Below, piece after piece: positions 49,995-59,805 of a DNA stretch of 64,000 bases (position 1 is its first letter; every line of letters starts with the position of its first letter). The stretch comes from JBBEAM01 sp040882845. GTDB lineage: Bacteria; Pseudomonadota; Alphaproteobacteria; Kiloniellales; DSM-21159. The stretch spans positions 62,001-126,000 of the forward strand of contig JBBEAM010000013.1 of assembly GCA_040882845.1 (NCBI GenBank). The letters are read 5' to 3'. The position numbers and the translations under genes are program-made. A model generated the notes under the pieces. It saw nothing but the letters and a program-made list of their open reading frames with translations. It ran no database searches and was not told the origin of the DNA.

Positions 49995-52682
49995 GTGCCC
50001 GACGACTCCAAATCCCCCGCCGCAACGCCTTCCGCCGCGCCGGCCACGCCGATGATGGCGCAGTACCTGGAGATCAAGGAGGGTCACAGCGACTGCCTGC
50101 TGTTCTACCGCATGGGCGATTTCTACGAGATGTTCTTCGACGACGCGGTCGCGGCGGCGGCGGCGCTCGACATTACGCTCACCAAGCGCGGCCAGCACGG
50201 CGGCGACGACATCCCGATGTGCGGCGTGCCGGTGCACGCCGCCGAGGCCTATCTCTCGCGCCTGATCCGCCAGGGTTTCAAGGTCGCGATCTGCGAGCAG
50301 ATGGAGGATCCGGCGGAGGCCAAGAAGCGCGGCAGCAAATCCGTGGTCAAGCGCGAGGTGATCCGCCTGGTGACCCCCGGCACAATTACCGAGGACGAGC
50401 TGCTCGACGCCCGCGCCCACAACTATCTGGCGGCGTTGACCGAGGCCGGCGGCGAACTGGGCCTCGCCTGGCTCGACATCTCGACCGGCGACTTCGCGGT
50501 CGAGGCGCTGACCGCCGCGGTGCTGCCGGCGGCCCTGGCGCGGCTCAACGCCGGCGAGATCCTGCTGCCTGAACGGCTGCTGCAGAAGCCCGAGCTCTAT
50601 GACGTCCTGGGCGAGTGGAAGACCCGGCTGTCGCCGCTGCCCTCGGCGCGCTTCGACAGCGAGAACGCCAAGCGGCGCCTGGAGCAGGCCTTCGACGTCA
50701 AGGCGCTGGACGCCTACGGCGACTTCGGCCGGGCCGAGACCGCCGCCGCCGGGGCGCTGATCGACTACCTGGAGTTGACCCAGAAGGGCCGCCTGCCGCA
50801 TCTCGCGCCGCCGCGCCGTCTGGCCCGCGGCGAGGTGATGGAGATCGACGCGGCGACCCGGCGCAACCTGGAGCTGACCCAGGCGCTGGCGGGAGGGCGC
50901 AAGGGCTCGCTGCTCGCCTGCATCGACCGCACGGTGACCGGCGGCGGCGCGCGGCTGCTGGCCAGCCGTCTCGCCGCGCCGCTGACCGCGCGCGCCAGGC
51001 TGGAGGCGCGGCTCGACGCCGTCGCCTTCTTCCTGGAGCAGCGCGATCTTTCGGATGGTCTGCGCAAGACCCTGCGCGCCGTGCCGGACGTGGAGCGGGC
51101 GCTGTCGCGCCTCACCCTGGGGCGCGGCGGCCCGCGCGACCTGGCCGCGGTGCGCGACGCCCTGGCCGGCGCCGCCGGAATCCACGCGGCTCTGGGTGCT
51201 GGCAAGTGGCAGCTGCCCGAGACGGTCAAGACCGCGCGCCAGGCGCTGGGGCCGCATCAGGTGCCGATCGAACGGCTGACGCGCGCCCTGGCCGAAGACT
51301 TGCCGCCCCAGGCGCGCGACGGCGGCTTCATCGCGGCGGGCTATTCCGAGGATCTCGACGAGCTGAAGGCGCTGCGCGACGAGAGCCGCAAGCTGATCGC
51401 CGGGCTGCAGAAAAACTACGCCGAGGACACCGGGATTTCCTCGTTGAAGGTGCGCCACAACAACGTGCTCGGCTACTTCATCGAGGTCACTGCCGCCAAC
51501 GCCGGCAAGATGCCTTCCGGCGCGGAGAGCCTCTACCTGCACCGTCAGACCCTGGCTTCGGCGATCCGCTATACGACGGTCGAGCTTTCGGAGCTGGAGA
51601 AGAAGATCTCCTCGGCCGCCGACAAGGCGCTGGCGTTGGAGCTGAAGCTCTTCGAGGACCTGGTCGGCGAAGTGACGGGCCGCGCCGGGATGGTGGCCGC
51701 CGCGGCACTAGCGCTGGCCGAGCTCGATGTCGCCGCGGCGCTGGCGGCGCTGGCGGCGAGCGAGAACTGGACCCGGCCGAAGCTCGAGGACTCGACGGTC
51801 TTCGAGATTCGCGGCGGGCGCCATCCGGTGGTCGAGGCGGCGCTCAGGGCCGATAACACCACGCCCTTCGTCGCCAACGACTGCGATCTCACCGGCGCCG
51901 GGGAAAAGCAGGGCCGGCTGTGGCTGGTCACCGGTCCCAACATGGCCGGCAAATCCACTTTCCTGCGCCAGAACGCGCTGATCGCCCTGCTCGCCCAGAT
52001 CGGCGCCTACGTGCCGGCTGCGGAGGCGCGGATCGGCCTGATCGACCGCCTGTTCAGCCGGGTCGGCGCCGCCGACGACCTGGCCCGCGGCCGCTCCACC
52101 TTCATGGTCGAGATGGTCGAGACCGCGGTGATCCTCAATCAGGCGACGGAACGCTCGCTGGTGATCCTCGACGAGATCGGCCGCGGCACCGCGACCTTCG
52201 ACGGCCTCTCGATCGCCTGGGCCTGCGTCGAGCATCTGCACGAGGTCAACCGCTGCCGCGCCCTCTTCGCCACCCACTACCACGAGCTGACCGCTCTCGC
52301 CGCCAAGCTCGCCGGTCTGACCTGCCACGCGATGCGGGTCAAGGAGTGGGAGGGCGACGTGGTCTTCCTGCACGAGGTGGCGGCAGGCGCCGCCGACCGC
52401 TCCTACGGCATCCACGTCGCCAAGCTGGCCGGCCTGCCGGCGGCGGCGCTGGCGCGATCCGAGGAAATCCTGAAAGTACTGGAGCAGGGCGAGCAGGCCG
52501 GCGCCCTGACCCGCCTCGCCGACGACCTGCCGCTGTTCTCCGCCGAGGCGAAGAGAGCCGCGCCGGCCGCCAAGATCTCCGCCGTCGAGGCGCGCCTGAC
52601 GGGGATCAACCCCGATGAGCTCTCGCCCAAAGAAGCGCTGGAACTGCTCTACGAGCTGCGGCGGCTTGCGGAGAAGGATTAG
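49995..52682 (+). CDS. mutS: DNA mismatch repair protein MutS
   Basis: 895 residues. Mismatch-binding Phe-x-Glu is in DFYEMFFDDA near the N-terminus; the ATPase has GPNMAGKSTFLRQNALIALL and STFMVEMVETAVILNQAT, with DEIGRGTATFDGLSIAWA. Starts at GTG 49995 with AGGTGG just upstream; the frame is open far upstream, but that part overlaps the divergent gene and has no family match. It converges on a lipoprotein gene with overlapping stops. Confidence 0.97.
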   Translation: MPDDSKSPAATPSAAPATPMMAQYLEIKEGHSDCLLFYRMGDFYEMFFDDAVAAAAALDITLTKRGQHGGDDIPMCGVPVHAAEAYLSRLIRQGFKVAICEQMEDPAEAKKRGSKSVVKREVIRLVTPGTITEDELLDARAHNYLAALTEAGGELGLAWLDISTGDFAVEALTAAVLPAALARLNAGEILLPERLLQKPELYDVLGEWKTRLSPLPSARFDSENAKRRLEQAFDVKALDAYGDFGRAETAAAGALIDYLELTQKGRLPHLAPPRRLARGEVMEIDAATRRNLELTQALAGGRKGSLLACIDRTVTGGGARLLASRLAAPLTARARLEARLDAVAFFLEQRDLSDGLRKTLRAVPDVERALSRLTLGRGGPRDLAAVRDALAGAAGIHAALGAGKWQLPETVKTARQALGPHQVPIERLTRALAEDLPPQARDGGFIAAGYSEDLDELKALRDESRKLIAGLQKNYAEDTGISSLKVRHNNVLGYFIEVTAANAGKMPSGAESLYLHRQTLASAIRYTTVELSELEKKISSAADKALALELKLFEDLVGEVTGRAGMVAAAALALAELDVAAALAALAASENWTRPKLEDSTVFEIRGGRHPVVEAALRADNTTPFVANDCDLTGAGEKQGRLWLVTGPNMAGKSTFLRQNALIALLAQIGAYVPAAEARIGLIDRLFSRVGAADDLARGRSTFMVEMVETAVILNQATERSLVILDEIGRGTATFDGLSIAWACVEHLHEVNRCRALFATHYHELTALAAKLAGLTCHAMRVKEWEGDVVFLHEVAAGAADRSYGIHVAKLAGLPAAALARSEEILKVLEQGEQAGALTRLADDLPLFSAEAKRAAPAAKISAVEARLTGINPDELSPKEALELLYELRRLAEKD

Positions 52683-53221
52683 GGCGGCGGCGCGCGCAGC
52701 TCCAGCACCCGGGAATCCCCAACGATATCCCGGTAGCGGACTTCGATGCGGTAACTGCGCCAGCTTTCGGCGTAGCCTGCCGGGTCGGGCAGCGGCAGAA
52801 CGCCGGAGAGCAGGGTGCGCCGGCCGCTCTCGCGCTCCGGCAGCTTGCGGAAGAGATTGCTGAGGTCCAACGACATGCCGATGCCGAAGTTGCCGCTGGA
52901 ATCGCCGGAGATACCGACCGTCGGGCGGCCCCGATCGCCGCTGCGCTCGACATAGGCGCGCTGGAACTCCTTCGTCCGCGCCACCTCGCCCTCGGGGCCG
53001 ATCAGGGCATAGGCGGTGACCTCCTGGCCCGGCGGCACCGCGGCCACCACTTCGATGGCGTCCTTGCCCGGCGAGAGACCGCTGTCGGCCTGCAGGATCG
53101 AGGGTGGCGGGTCCGGCGGCGGCGCTGGCGGGCGCAGGTCGTCGCCGCGCCCGGCGCGGCCGCAGCCGCCGAGCACAATCGTTAGCGCCAGGAGAAGAGC
53201 GAGGGCGGCCGCTGTTCTCAC
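52679..53221 (-). CDS. Lipoprotein, paralogue of the upstream secreted protein
   Basis: 180 residues. Lipoprotein signal LTIVLGGCGRAG, then a Pro-rich linker (APPPDPPPS) and a beta-rich domain (EVTAYALIGPEGEVARTKEF, SGNFGIGMSLDLSNLFRKLP, SWRSYRIEVRYRDI). Structure and ending match the next gene upstream on this strand. GTG start overlaps that gene's stop (GTGA), so they are coupled. No known family. Confidence 0.75.
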   Translation of the reverse strand: MRTAAALALLLALTIVLGGCGRAGRGDDLRPPAPPPDPPPSILQADSGLSPGKDAIEVVAAVPPGQEVTAYALIGPEGEVARTKEFQRAYVERSGDRGRPTVGISGDSSGNFGIGMSLDLSNLFRKLPERESGRRTLLSGVLPLPDPAGYAESWRSYRIEVRYRDIVGDSRVLELRAPPP

Positions 53222-53748
53222 TGCTTGTCCGCGCTGCGCGGCCGCGGCGTCGGGATCGTCAGAACGTGCGCGCCGCTGTCGTCGGCGTAGTGCACCTCCA
53301 GCCGGTAGTCCTGCCAGAGCTGCAGGTAGTGGATCGGCTGGGGAATGGCGATGCGCCCGACGGTCGTGGTCTCCTCGCTGGCGACCCTTTCGTCGTCGTC
53401 GCCGGAGAACAGCGTGCCGAGATTGATGCCGATGCCGACCCCGGTGCCGACGCGGCCGCCGCTGCCGACGCCCACGCCGACGCCGGTGCTGACGCCGCCG
53501 CCGCCGCCACGGCCGGTTTCGCGCACCAGGGTCTTGCGCTCCAGCTCGCTGGCCGCGACCTGGCTGCCGTCGGGATGAATCAGCAGAAAGTCGCTGACCC
53601 TCGCTTCCGGCGGGCCCGACAGGGTAACGCGGATCACGGCATTGTTCTCGATCAGCTCCGAAGTGGTGCCGTACTCGTCTGCGGCCGCCGGCGCTGCGCC
53701 CAGCAGACAGCCGAGAACGAACCCCTGCAGCAGGCGGTGAACACGCAT
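53218..53748 (-). CDS. Secreted protein with Val/Gly repeat
   Basis: 176 residues. Signal peptide (HRLLQGFVLGCLLGAAPAAA), a beta-rich part (VISVTLSGPPEARVSDFLLI-like, HPDGSQVAASELERKTLVRE), a low-complexity GVGVGVGSGGRVGTGVGIGI tract near 90-110, then WQDYRLEVHYADDSGAHVL, which aligns with the lipoprotein's ending. Function unknown. First gene of the coupled pair; glnD starts 155 bases away on the other strand. Confidence 0.75.
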   Translation of the reverse strand: MRVHRLLQGFVLGCLLGAAPAAADEYGTTSELIENNAVIRVTLSGPPEARVSDFLLIHPDGSQVAASELERKTLVRETGRGGGGGVSTGVGVGVGSGGRVGTGVGIGINLGTLFSGDDDERVASEETTTVGRIAIPQPIHYLQLWQDYRLEVHYADDSGAHVLTIPTPRPRSADKQ

Positions 53749-53902
53749 GGCGTCTCTCCCAAGATTGGCGATCCTCTATGATATGGTGCCTTTGGCGCCG
53801 ATGGCAGCCCCGCTAAGTGGAGCGGAAGAGCGTTACGGCGCAGGAGGAGATTCCATGATGGGGCTTGCCCCGGCACCGCGCAGCGCGCACCTCTAAGGCA
53901 TC

Positions 53903-56785
53903 ATGGCAAGTACGCTGCTCGAACGCGAAAGGGAACGCGCCGCCACCCCGGCGGTGACCCAGGCGAATCAGGAAGATCTGCGCCGCCACCGGCGTCTGGT
54001 GATCGACCGCAAGCGGCTGCAGGCGGAGATCGGAGCCCTGGTCGAGGAGGCGGAGAACGCCGAGGCCGCGCGGCCGCGAATTCTCGAGCATCTCAAGGAC
54101 GCCCTCGCTAAGGGGCGCGAGGAGATCTATCGCCGCTTCGAGGAGGGCCTGCCCGGTCCCGAGGCGGCGGACCTGCTGTGCTACCTGGCGGATCAGGTGA
54201 TCCGCGTGATCTACGATCATGCCGGCGAACGGCTCTACCCGCTAGGCAATCCCTCGACCTCGGAGCGCCTGGCCCTGGTTGCGGTCGGCGGCTACGGGCG
54301 CGGCGAGCTGGCGCCGGGCTCCGACATCGACCTGCTGTTCCTGCTGCCCTACAAGATCACCCCGCGCAGCGAGCAGGTGGTCGAGACGACGCTGTATTTC
54401 CTCTGGGATCTCGGTTTCAAGGTCGGCCATGCGACGCGTTCCGCCGACGACTGCATCCGCCAGGCCAAGGCGGACATGACGATCCGCACCAACCTTTTGG
54501 AGATGCGCTTCCTCTGGGGCGACCAGCCGCTGTTTCTCGACCTCAAGAGCCGCTACGAGGCCGAGGTTCAGCACGGCAGCGACTCCGCCTTCGTCGAGGC
54601 CAAGCTGGGCGAGCGGGACCGCCGCCACCGCCGCCACGGGGACGGCTCGCGCTACGCCCTGGAGCCGAATATCAAGGAGGGCAAGGGCGGCCTGCGCGAC
54701 CTGCACACCCTGTTCTGGATCGCCAAGTACATCTACCACGTCGACGATGTCGGCGGGCTGGTGCAGAAGGGCGTGCTGACCCGCGCCGAGGTCAACCGCT
54801 TCGCCAAGGCCGAGGCCTTCCTCTGGACCCTGCGCTTCCACCTGCACCTGGCCACCGGGCGCCCGGAGGAGCGGCTGACCTTCGACCTGCAGCAGGAGAT
54901 CGCGCCGTGGCTCGGCTACCTCGACCATGCCGGCAGCCGCGCCGTGGAGCGCTTCATGAAGCGCTACTTCATGGTCGCCAAGGACGTCGGCGACCTGACC
55001 CGGATTTTCTGCGCCCAGCTCGAAGCCAAGCACAACCGGAGGTCGCGCTTCCGCCTGCCGCTGCTGCAGCGCAAGCGTACTGTCGCCGGTTTCAAGCTGG
55101 AGGGCGACCGCATCACCGTCGCCAAGCCGGAGTCCTTCGCCGAGAAGCCGATCGACCTGCTGCGCATCTTCCTGGCGGCGCAGAATCACGACCTCGACAT
55201 TCATCCCGACGCCCAGCGCTGGATCACCCAGAACCTGAAGCTGATCGGCAAGCAGCTGCGCGAGGACCCCAAGGCGAATCAGATCTTCCTCGACATCCTG
55301 ACCCACGAGCGCGACCCGGAACCGCAGCTGCGGCGGATGAACGAGGCCGGGGTGTTCGGCCGCTTTCTGCCGGACTTCGGGCGGGTGGTCAGCCAGATGC
55401 AGTTCAACATGTACCACCACTACACGGTGGACGAGCACACCATCATGGCGATCGGCATCCTGCACGACATCGAGCAGGGCGCGCTGGCCGAGGAAGCGCC
55501 GATCGCGACCGAGGTGGTGCACAAGGTGCTCAACCGCAAGGTGCTCTACATCGCGGTGCTGCTGCACGACATCGCCAAGGGACGCCCCGGCGACCACTCG
55601 GAGGTCGGCGCCAAGCTCGCCCACAAGGTCTGCCCCCGGCTCGGCTTCTCCGAGGAGGAGACCGAGACCGTCGCCTGGCTGGTCCTGCACCACCTGAAGA
55701 TGAGCGACATCGCCTTCAAGCGCGACCTCGAGGACCCGCAGACCATCGAGCGCTTCGCCGACCTGGTGCAGTCGCTCGAGCGACTGCGCCTGCTGCTGGT
55801 GCTGACCGTCGCCGACATCCGCGCCGTCGGGCCCAATGTCTGGAACAACTGGAAAGCGGCGCTGCTGCGCGACCTCTACTGGCGCACCGAGGAGGTGCTC
55901 TCCGGCGGTCTGGTGACCGAGGGGCGGGAACGCCGCATCAAGGCCGCCCAGGACGCGCTGCGCGCCGCGCTGGCCGACTGGCCGAAGAAGGAGGTCGCCC
56001 AGCACATCAAGCGCGGCTATCCCTCCTACTGGCTGTCCTGCAACACCGAGACCCATCTGCGCCACGCCCGGCTGGTGCGCGAAGCCGAGGCGCAGCAGCG
56101 CCCGCTGACCGTCGACACCCGGGTCGACCGCTACCGCGGGGTGACCGAGATCACCATCTACACCGCCGACCATTCCGGTCTGTTCAGCCGCATCGCCGGG
56201 GCGATCGCCGTGGCCGGCGCCAGCGTCGAGGGCGCGCGCATCTTCACCCTGTCCAACGGCATGGCGCTGGACACCTTCTGGATCCACGACGCCGACGGCG
56301 GGCCCTTCGACAGCGGCTCGCGCCTGGCCAAGCTGTCCTCGGCCATCGAGCGGACCCTCGACGGCCGGCTCAATCCCTCAACGGAGCTGAAGAAGAAGGC
56401 GCCGCGCCTGCCCTCGCGCTTCGAGGTCTTCACGGTGCGGCCCCGGGTGCTGATCGACAACAAGGCGAGCCGCCGCTACACGGTGATCGAGGTCAACGGC
56501 CGCGACCGCCCCGGTCTGCTGCACCGCGTGACCATGGCGCTGACCCGGCTCAACCTGGTGATCCACTCGGCCAAGATCACCACCTTCGGCGAGCACGTGG
56601 TCGACGTCTTCTACGTCCAGGACGTGCTCGGCGCCAAGGTCGAGAAGCGCGACAAGCTCAAGCGTATCGAAAAGCGCCTGATCGAGGCGCTCTCCGACCC
56701 CACCTGCGCGCCGGCGAAGCCGAAGCCCGTCAAGGGGGGCAAGCTTGCCCAAAGCGCGCCTGCCAAACCGTCTGGCACCACCTAG
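53903..56785 (+). CDS. glnD: [Protein-PII] uridylyltransferase/uridylyl-removing enzyme
   Basis: 960 residues. GlnD modifies PII in response to glutamine and so controls nitrogen metabolism. Nucleotidyltransferase motif GGYGRGELAPGSDIDLLFL, an HD domain (AVLLHDIAKGRPGDHSEVGA), and two C-terminal ACT domains (ITIYTADHSGLFSRIAGAIA, EVNGRDRPGLLHRVTMALTR). A Lys/Ala-rich tail ends the protein. murJ follows 76 bases later. Confidence 0.97.
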   Translation: MASTLLERERERAATPAVTQANQEDLRRHRRLVIDRKRLQAEIGALVEEAENAEAARPRILEHLKDALAKGREEIYRRFEEGLPGPEAADLLCYLADQVIRVIYDHAGERLYPLGNPSTSERLALVAVGGYGRGELAPGSDIDLLFLLPYKITPRSEQVVETTLYFLWDLGFKVGHATRSADDCIRQAKADMTIRTNLLEMRFLWGDQPLFLDLKSRYEAEVQHGSDSAFVEAKLGERDRRHRRHGDGSRYALEPNIKEGKGGLRDLHTLFWIAKYIYHVDDVGGLVQKGVLTRAEVNRFAKAEAFLWTLRFHLHLATGRPEERLTFDLQQEIAPWLGYLDHAGSRAVERFMKRYFMVAKDVGDLTRIFCAQLEAKHNRRSRFRLPLLQRKRTVAGFKLEGDRITVAKPESFAEKPIDLLRIFLAAQNHDLDIHPDAQRWITQNLKLIGKQLREDPKANQIFLDILTHERDPEPQLRRMNEAGVFGRFLPDFGRVVSQMQFNMYHHYTVDEHTIMAIGILHDIEQGALAEEAPIATEVVHKVLNRKVLYIAVLLHDIAKGRPGDHSEVGAKLAHKVCPRLGFSEEETETVAWLVLHHLKMSDIAFKRDLEDPQTIERFADLVQSLERLRLLLVLTVADIRAVGPNVWNNWKAALLRDLYWRTEEVLSGGLVTEGRERRIKAAQDALRAALADWPKKEVAQHIKRGYPSYWLSCNTETHLRHARLVREAEAQQRPLTVDTRVDRYRGVTEITIYTADHSGLFSRIAGAIAVAGASVEGARIFTLSNGMALDTFWIHDADGGPFDSGSRLAKLSSAIERTLDGRLNPSTELKKKAPRLPSRFEVFTVRPRVLIDNKASRRYTVIEVNGRDRPGLLHRVTMALTRLNLVIHSAKITTFGEHVVDVFYVQDVLGAKVEKRDKLKRIEKRLIEALSDPTCAPAKPKPVKGGKLAQSAPAKPSGTT

Positions 56786-56861
56786 GTCTAGGCGCCGGGC
56801 GGGCTTTAGGCGCGCGAATTTTCTCCCCACAAAAGCCCGAATCTTCTAGAGACTGAGCGCC

Positions 56862-58427
56862 ATGGCGCTGCTCAGATCCTTTGCCACCGTCGGCGGTTTG
56901 ACCGCGGTTTCCCGGGTGCTCGGCTTCGTGCGCGACGTGCTGATCGCCGCGGTGCTCGGCGCCGGGCCGGTAGCCGACGCCTTCTTCGTCGCCTTCCGCT
57001 TTCCCAACCTGTTCCGCCGGCTGTTCGCCGAGGGCGCCTTCAACGCCGCCTTCGTGCCGCTGTTCTCGCGCGAGCTGGAGCAGCAGGGCCGCGAAGCCGC
57101 CAAGGCCTTCGCCGAGGAAAGCCTCTCGCTGCTGCTGTTCGCCTTGCTGGTGCTTGTCGCCCTCTGCATGGCGGGGATGCCCTGGCTGATGCAGGGCATC
57201 GCGCCGGGTTTCGCCGCCGATCCGGCGAAGTACGCCCTGGCCGTCGATCTGACCCGGATCACCTTTCCCTACCTGCTGTTCATGGCGCTGGTGGCACTGT
57301 TCTCCGGCCTGTTGAACAGCCTCTATCGCTTCGCCGCCGCCGCTGCCGCGCCGATCCTGCTCAACGTCTTCTTCATTGCCGCCCTGGCCCTGGTGATTCC
57401 GCTCTTCGATCTCGGCGCCGGCGATACCCCGGGCTATGTTCTGGCCTGGACCGTGGCGCTCGCCGGCGCCGGGCAGTTCGTGCTGCTGGTCATCGCCGCC
57501 GCCCGCGCGGGCATGCCGCTGCGGCTGCCGCGGCCGCGCCTGACGCCGCGCGCCAGACGGCTGATGAAACTGATGGGCCCGGGGATCCTTTCCGCCGGGG
57601 CGATGCAGATCAACCTGCTGATCGGCACCATCATCGCCTCGCTGCAGGCCTCCGCCGTCTCCTACCTCTACTACGCCGACCGGGTCTATCAGCTGCCGCT
57701 CGGCCTGATCGGTATCGGCATCGGCGTGGTGCTGCTGCCGGAGCTGTCGCGCCGCCTGCGCGCCGGGGCCGAGACCTCCGCCAACAACGCCTTCAACCGG
57801 GCGCTGGAGATCTCGCTGTTCCTCACCCTGCCGGCCACGGCGGCGCTGATCGTGGTCGCCGATCCCATCGTGGCGGTGCTGTTCCAGCGCGGCGCCTTCG
57901 GGGCCGAGGCCGCCGCGGCCACCGCCGCCGCCCTGGCCGCCTTCGCCACTGGCCTGCCGGCCTATGTGCTGGTCAAGGTGCTGCAGCCGCCCTTCTTCGC
58001 GCGGGAGGACACCGTGACGCCGCTCAAGGCGGCGCTGGCCACGGTTGCCGCCAATATCGCGCTCAGTCTGCTCCTCTTTCCCGCGATGGGCTTCCTCGGC
58101 CTGGCCTTCGCCACGGCGGCGGCCTCCTGGCTCAACATCGCCATTCTCGCCTGGGTGCTGCGGCGGCGCGGCCATGCGCCGCTCGACGCGCGCTTTCTCG
58201 CCCGCCTGCCGCGCATGCTGCTCGCCAGCCTGGCGATGGGCGGCGCGGTCTATGGCCTGAACCTGCTGCTCGTGCCCTGGTTCGCCGGCGCGGCTGAGCT
58301 GCGGATCGCCGCGCTGATCCTGCTGGTCGCCGGCGGCGCTGCGGTCTATGGGCTGCTCGCTTTGGCCCTCGGGGCGATCCGCCTGAGCGAGATCGGCGAC
58401 GTCCTGCGCCGCCCTCCGCGGACTTGA
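56862..58427 (+). CDS. murJ: Lipid II flippase MurJ
   Basis: 521 residues, about fourteen transmembrane helices. MurJ moves lipid II across the inner membrane for peptidoglycan synthesis. N-terminal VGGLTAVSRVLGFVRDVLIA and RFPNLFRRLFAEGAFNAAFV are the family signature. Lies between glnD and trpS, same strand, as in related genomes. Confidence 0.96.
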   Translation: MALLRSFATVGGLTAVSRVLGFVRDVLIAAVLGAGPVADAFFVAFRFPNLFRRLFAEGAFNAAFVPLFSRELEQQGREAAKAFAEESLSLLLFALLVLVALCMAGMPWLMQGIAPGFAADPAKYALAVDLTRITFPYLLFMALVALFSGLLNSLYRFAAAAAAPILLNVFFIAALALVIPLFDLGAGDTPGYVLAWTVALAGAGQFVLLVIAAARAGMPLRLPRPRLTPRARRLMKLMGPGILSAGAMQINLLIGTIIASLQASAVSYLYYADRVYQLPLGLIGIGIGVVLLPELSRRLRAGAETSANNAFNRALEISLFLTLPATAALIVVADPIVAVLFQRGAFGAEAAAATAAALAAFATGLPAYVLVKVLQPPFFAREDTVTPLKAALATVAANIALSLLLFPAMGFLGLAFATAAASWLNIAILAWVLRRRGHAPLDARFLARLPRMLLASLAMGGAVYGLNLLLVPWFAGAAELRIAALILLVAGGAAVYGLLALALGAIRLSEIGDVLRRPPRT

Positions 58428-58491
58428 CCGCTTCCACGGGAGCGGCGATAACCGCCGCCCGCACAGCAACCCTTGCCAGCAAGAACGAACG

Positions 58492-59520
58492 ATGAAGCGC
58501 ATCTTTTCCGGCGTGCAGCCGACCGGCAATCTTCACCTGGGAAACTACCTCGGGGCGATCCGCAACTTCGTCGGCCTGCAGGACGACTACGACTGCATTT
58601 ACTGCGTCGTCGATATGCACGCCATAACCGTCTGGCAGGATCCCAAGGAGCTGCAGCGCAACACCCGCGAGGTGACCGCCGCCTATCTCGCCGCCGGGAT
58701 CGATCCGCAGCGCTCGATCATCTTCAACCAGAGCCAGGTCGCCGCGCACGCGGAGCTGGCCTGGATCTTCAACTGCGTGACGCGGATCGGCTGGCTGAAC
58801 CGCATGACCCAGTTCAAGGACAAGGCCGGCAAGAACCAGGAGAAGGCCTCGAGCGGCCTCTACGTCTATCCCAATCTGATGGCCGCCGACATCCTGGCCT
58901 ACAAGGCCACCCACGTGCCGGTCGGCGAGGACCAGAAGCAGCACCTGGAGCTGGCGCGCAACATCGCCCAGAAGTTCAACCACGACTATGGCGTGGAGTT
59001 CTTTCCGGTGATCGATCCCTTGATCCTGGGGGCCGCCACCCGGGTGATGTCGCTGCGCGACGGCAGCCGGAAGATGAGCAAGTCCGACCCCTCGGAGATG
59101 ACCCGCATCACCATGACCGACGACGCCGAGGCGATCGCCCGGAAGATCAAGAAGGCGACCACCGACGCGGAGCTGCTGCCGGGACCCGAGATGCTGGCGG
59201 AGGACGGCAGCCTGCCGGAGGAGGTCCGCAAGGCCCGGCCCGAGGTCTTTAACCTGCTCGGCATCTATGCGGCGCTTAGCGACGAGTCCTGGGCCCAGAC
59301 CCTGACCCGCTTCGACGGCCAGGGCTTCGGCGCCTTCAAGCCGGCGCTGGCCGAACTGGCGGTGGAGAAGCTCAGCTCGATTGGCGACGAGATGAACCGG
59401 CTGATGGCCGATCCCGGCCATGTCGATTCGGTGCTGCGCGCCGGGGCGGAGAAGGCGCGGGCGCGCGCCGAGCCGATCCTGCGCGAGGTGCAGGACATCG
59501 TCGGTTTCCTGCGCCCCTGA
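58492..59520 (+). CDS. trpS: Tryptophanyl-tRNA synthetase
   Basis: 342 residues. Class I synthetase with the HIGH-like HLGN in SGVQPTGNLHLGNYLGAIRN and the KMSKS motif in GSRKMSKSDPSE. Charges tRNA-Trp. Follows murJ after 64 bases. Confidence 0.98.
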   Translation: MKRIFSGVQPTGNLHLGNYLGAIRNFVGLQDDYDCIYCVVDMHAITVWQDPKELQRNTREVTAAYLAAGIDPQRSIIFNQSQVAAHAELAWIFNCVTRIGWLNRMTQFKDKAGKNQEKASSGLYVYPNLMAADILAYKATHVPVGEDQKQHLELARNIAQKFNHDYGVEFFPVIDPLILGAATRVMSLRDGSRKMSKSDPSEMTRITMTDDAEAIARKIKKATTDAELLPGPEMLAEDGSLPEEVRKARPEVFNLLGIYAALSDESWAQTLTRFDGQGFGAFKPALAELAVEKLSSIGDEMNRLMADPGHVDSVLRAGAEKARARAEPILREVQDIVGFLRP

Positions 59521-59805
59521 GCGGGCGGCTTTCTTGCCGCGCCAGTTAACGCTCGGTCTTGTTCATTTACCTGTGAAAAGAGGCGCAACGCGTTGATGTT
59601 TCGCACAGGCGGGCGTAAGGTCGAGTCGTAAGCCCCTTTCGGGTCGGAAGCGGGTTCGGGTTCAACAGGTGACCTTACATGCGTCAGGCACTATCCGCAG
59701 GACGGCCCAGGAGGCCGTGGCCGCAGCGGGGAGGAGTCTGTGCGTACGCCCTGCGGCGCTGCGCCCGGGACGCCGCTTGCATGGCCGCGGGCTGAGAGCG
59801 CGGCC
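59521..59805. other. Intergenic region before the TauE-like permease
   Basis: 285 bases. No gene is convincing: a frame from 59740 continues into the permease but lacks family match before 59806. The first third is A/T-rich for this genome (TTCATTTACCTGTGAAAAG near 59560) and could hold the permease promoter. No riboswitch recognised. Confidence 0.4.

Noticed and set aside
54178..56856. 892-codon plus-strand frame in a second phase of glnD, and a 681-codon antisense frame
   Set aside because: Both overlap glnD fully, which has every expected domain; Arg/Pro/Ala-rich composition is typical of off-frame reading.
59635..59665. Repetitive CCCCTTTCGGG / GGAAGCGGG segment as a riboswitch
   Set aside because: Pairing is partial and no known riboswitch core is present.
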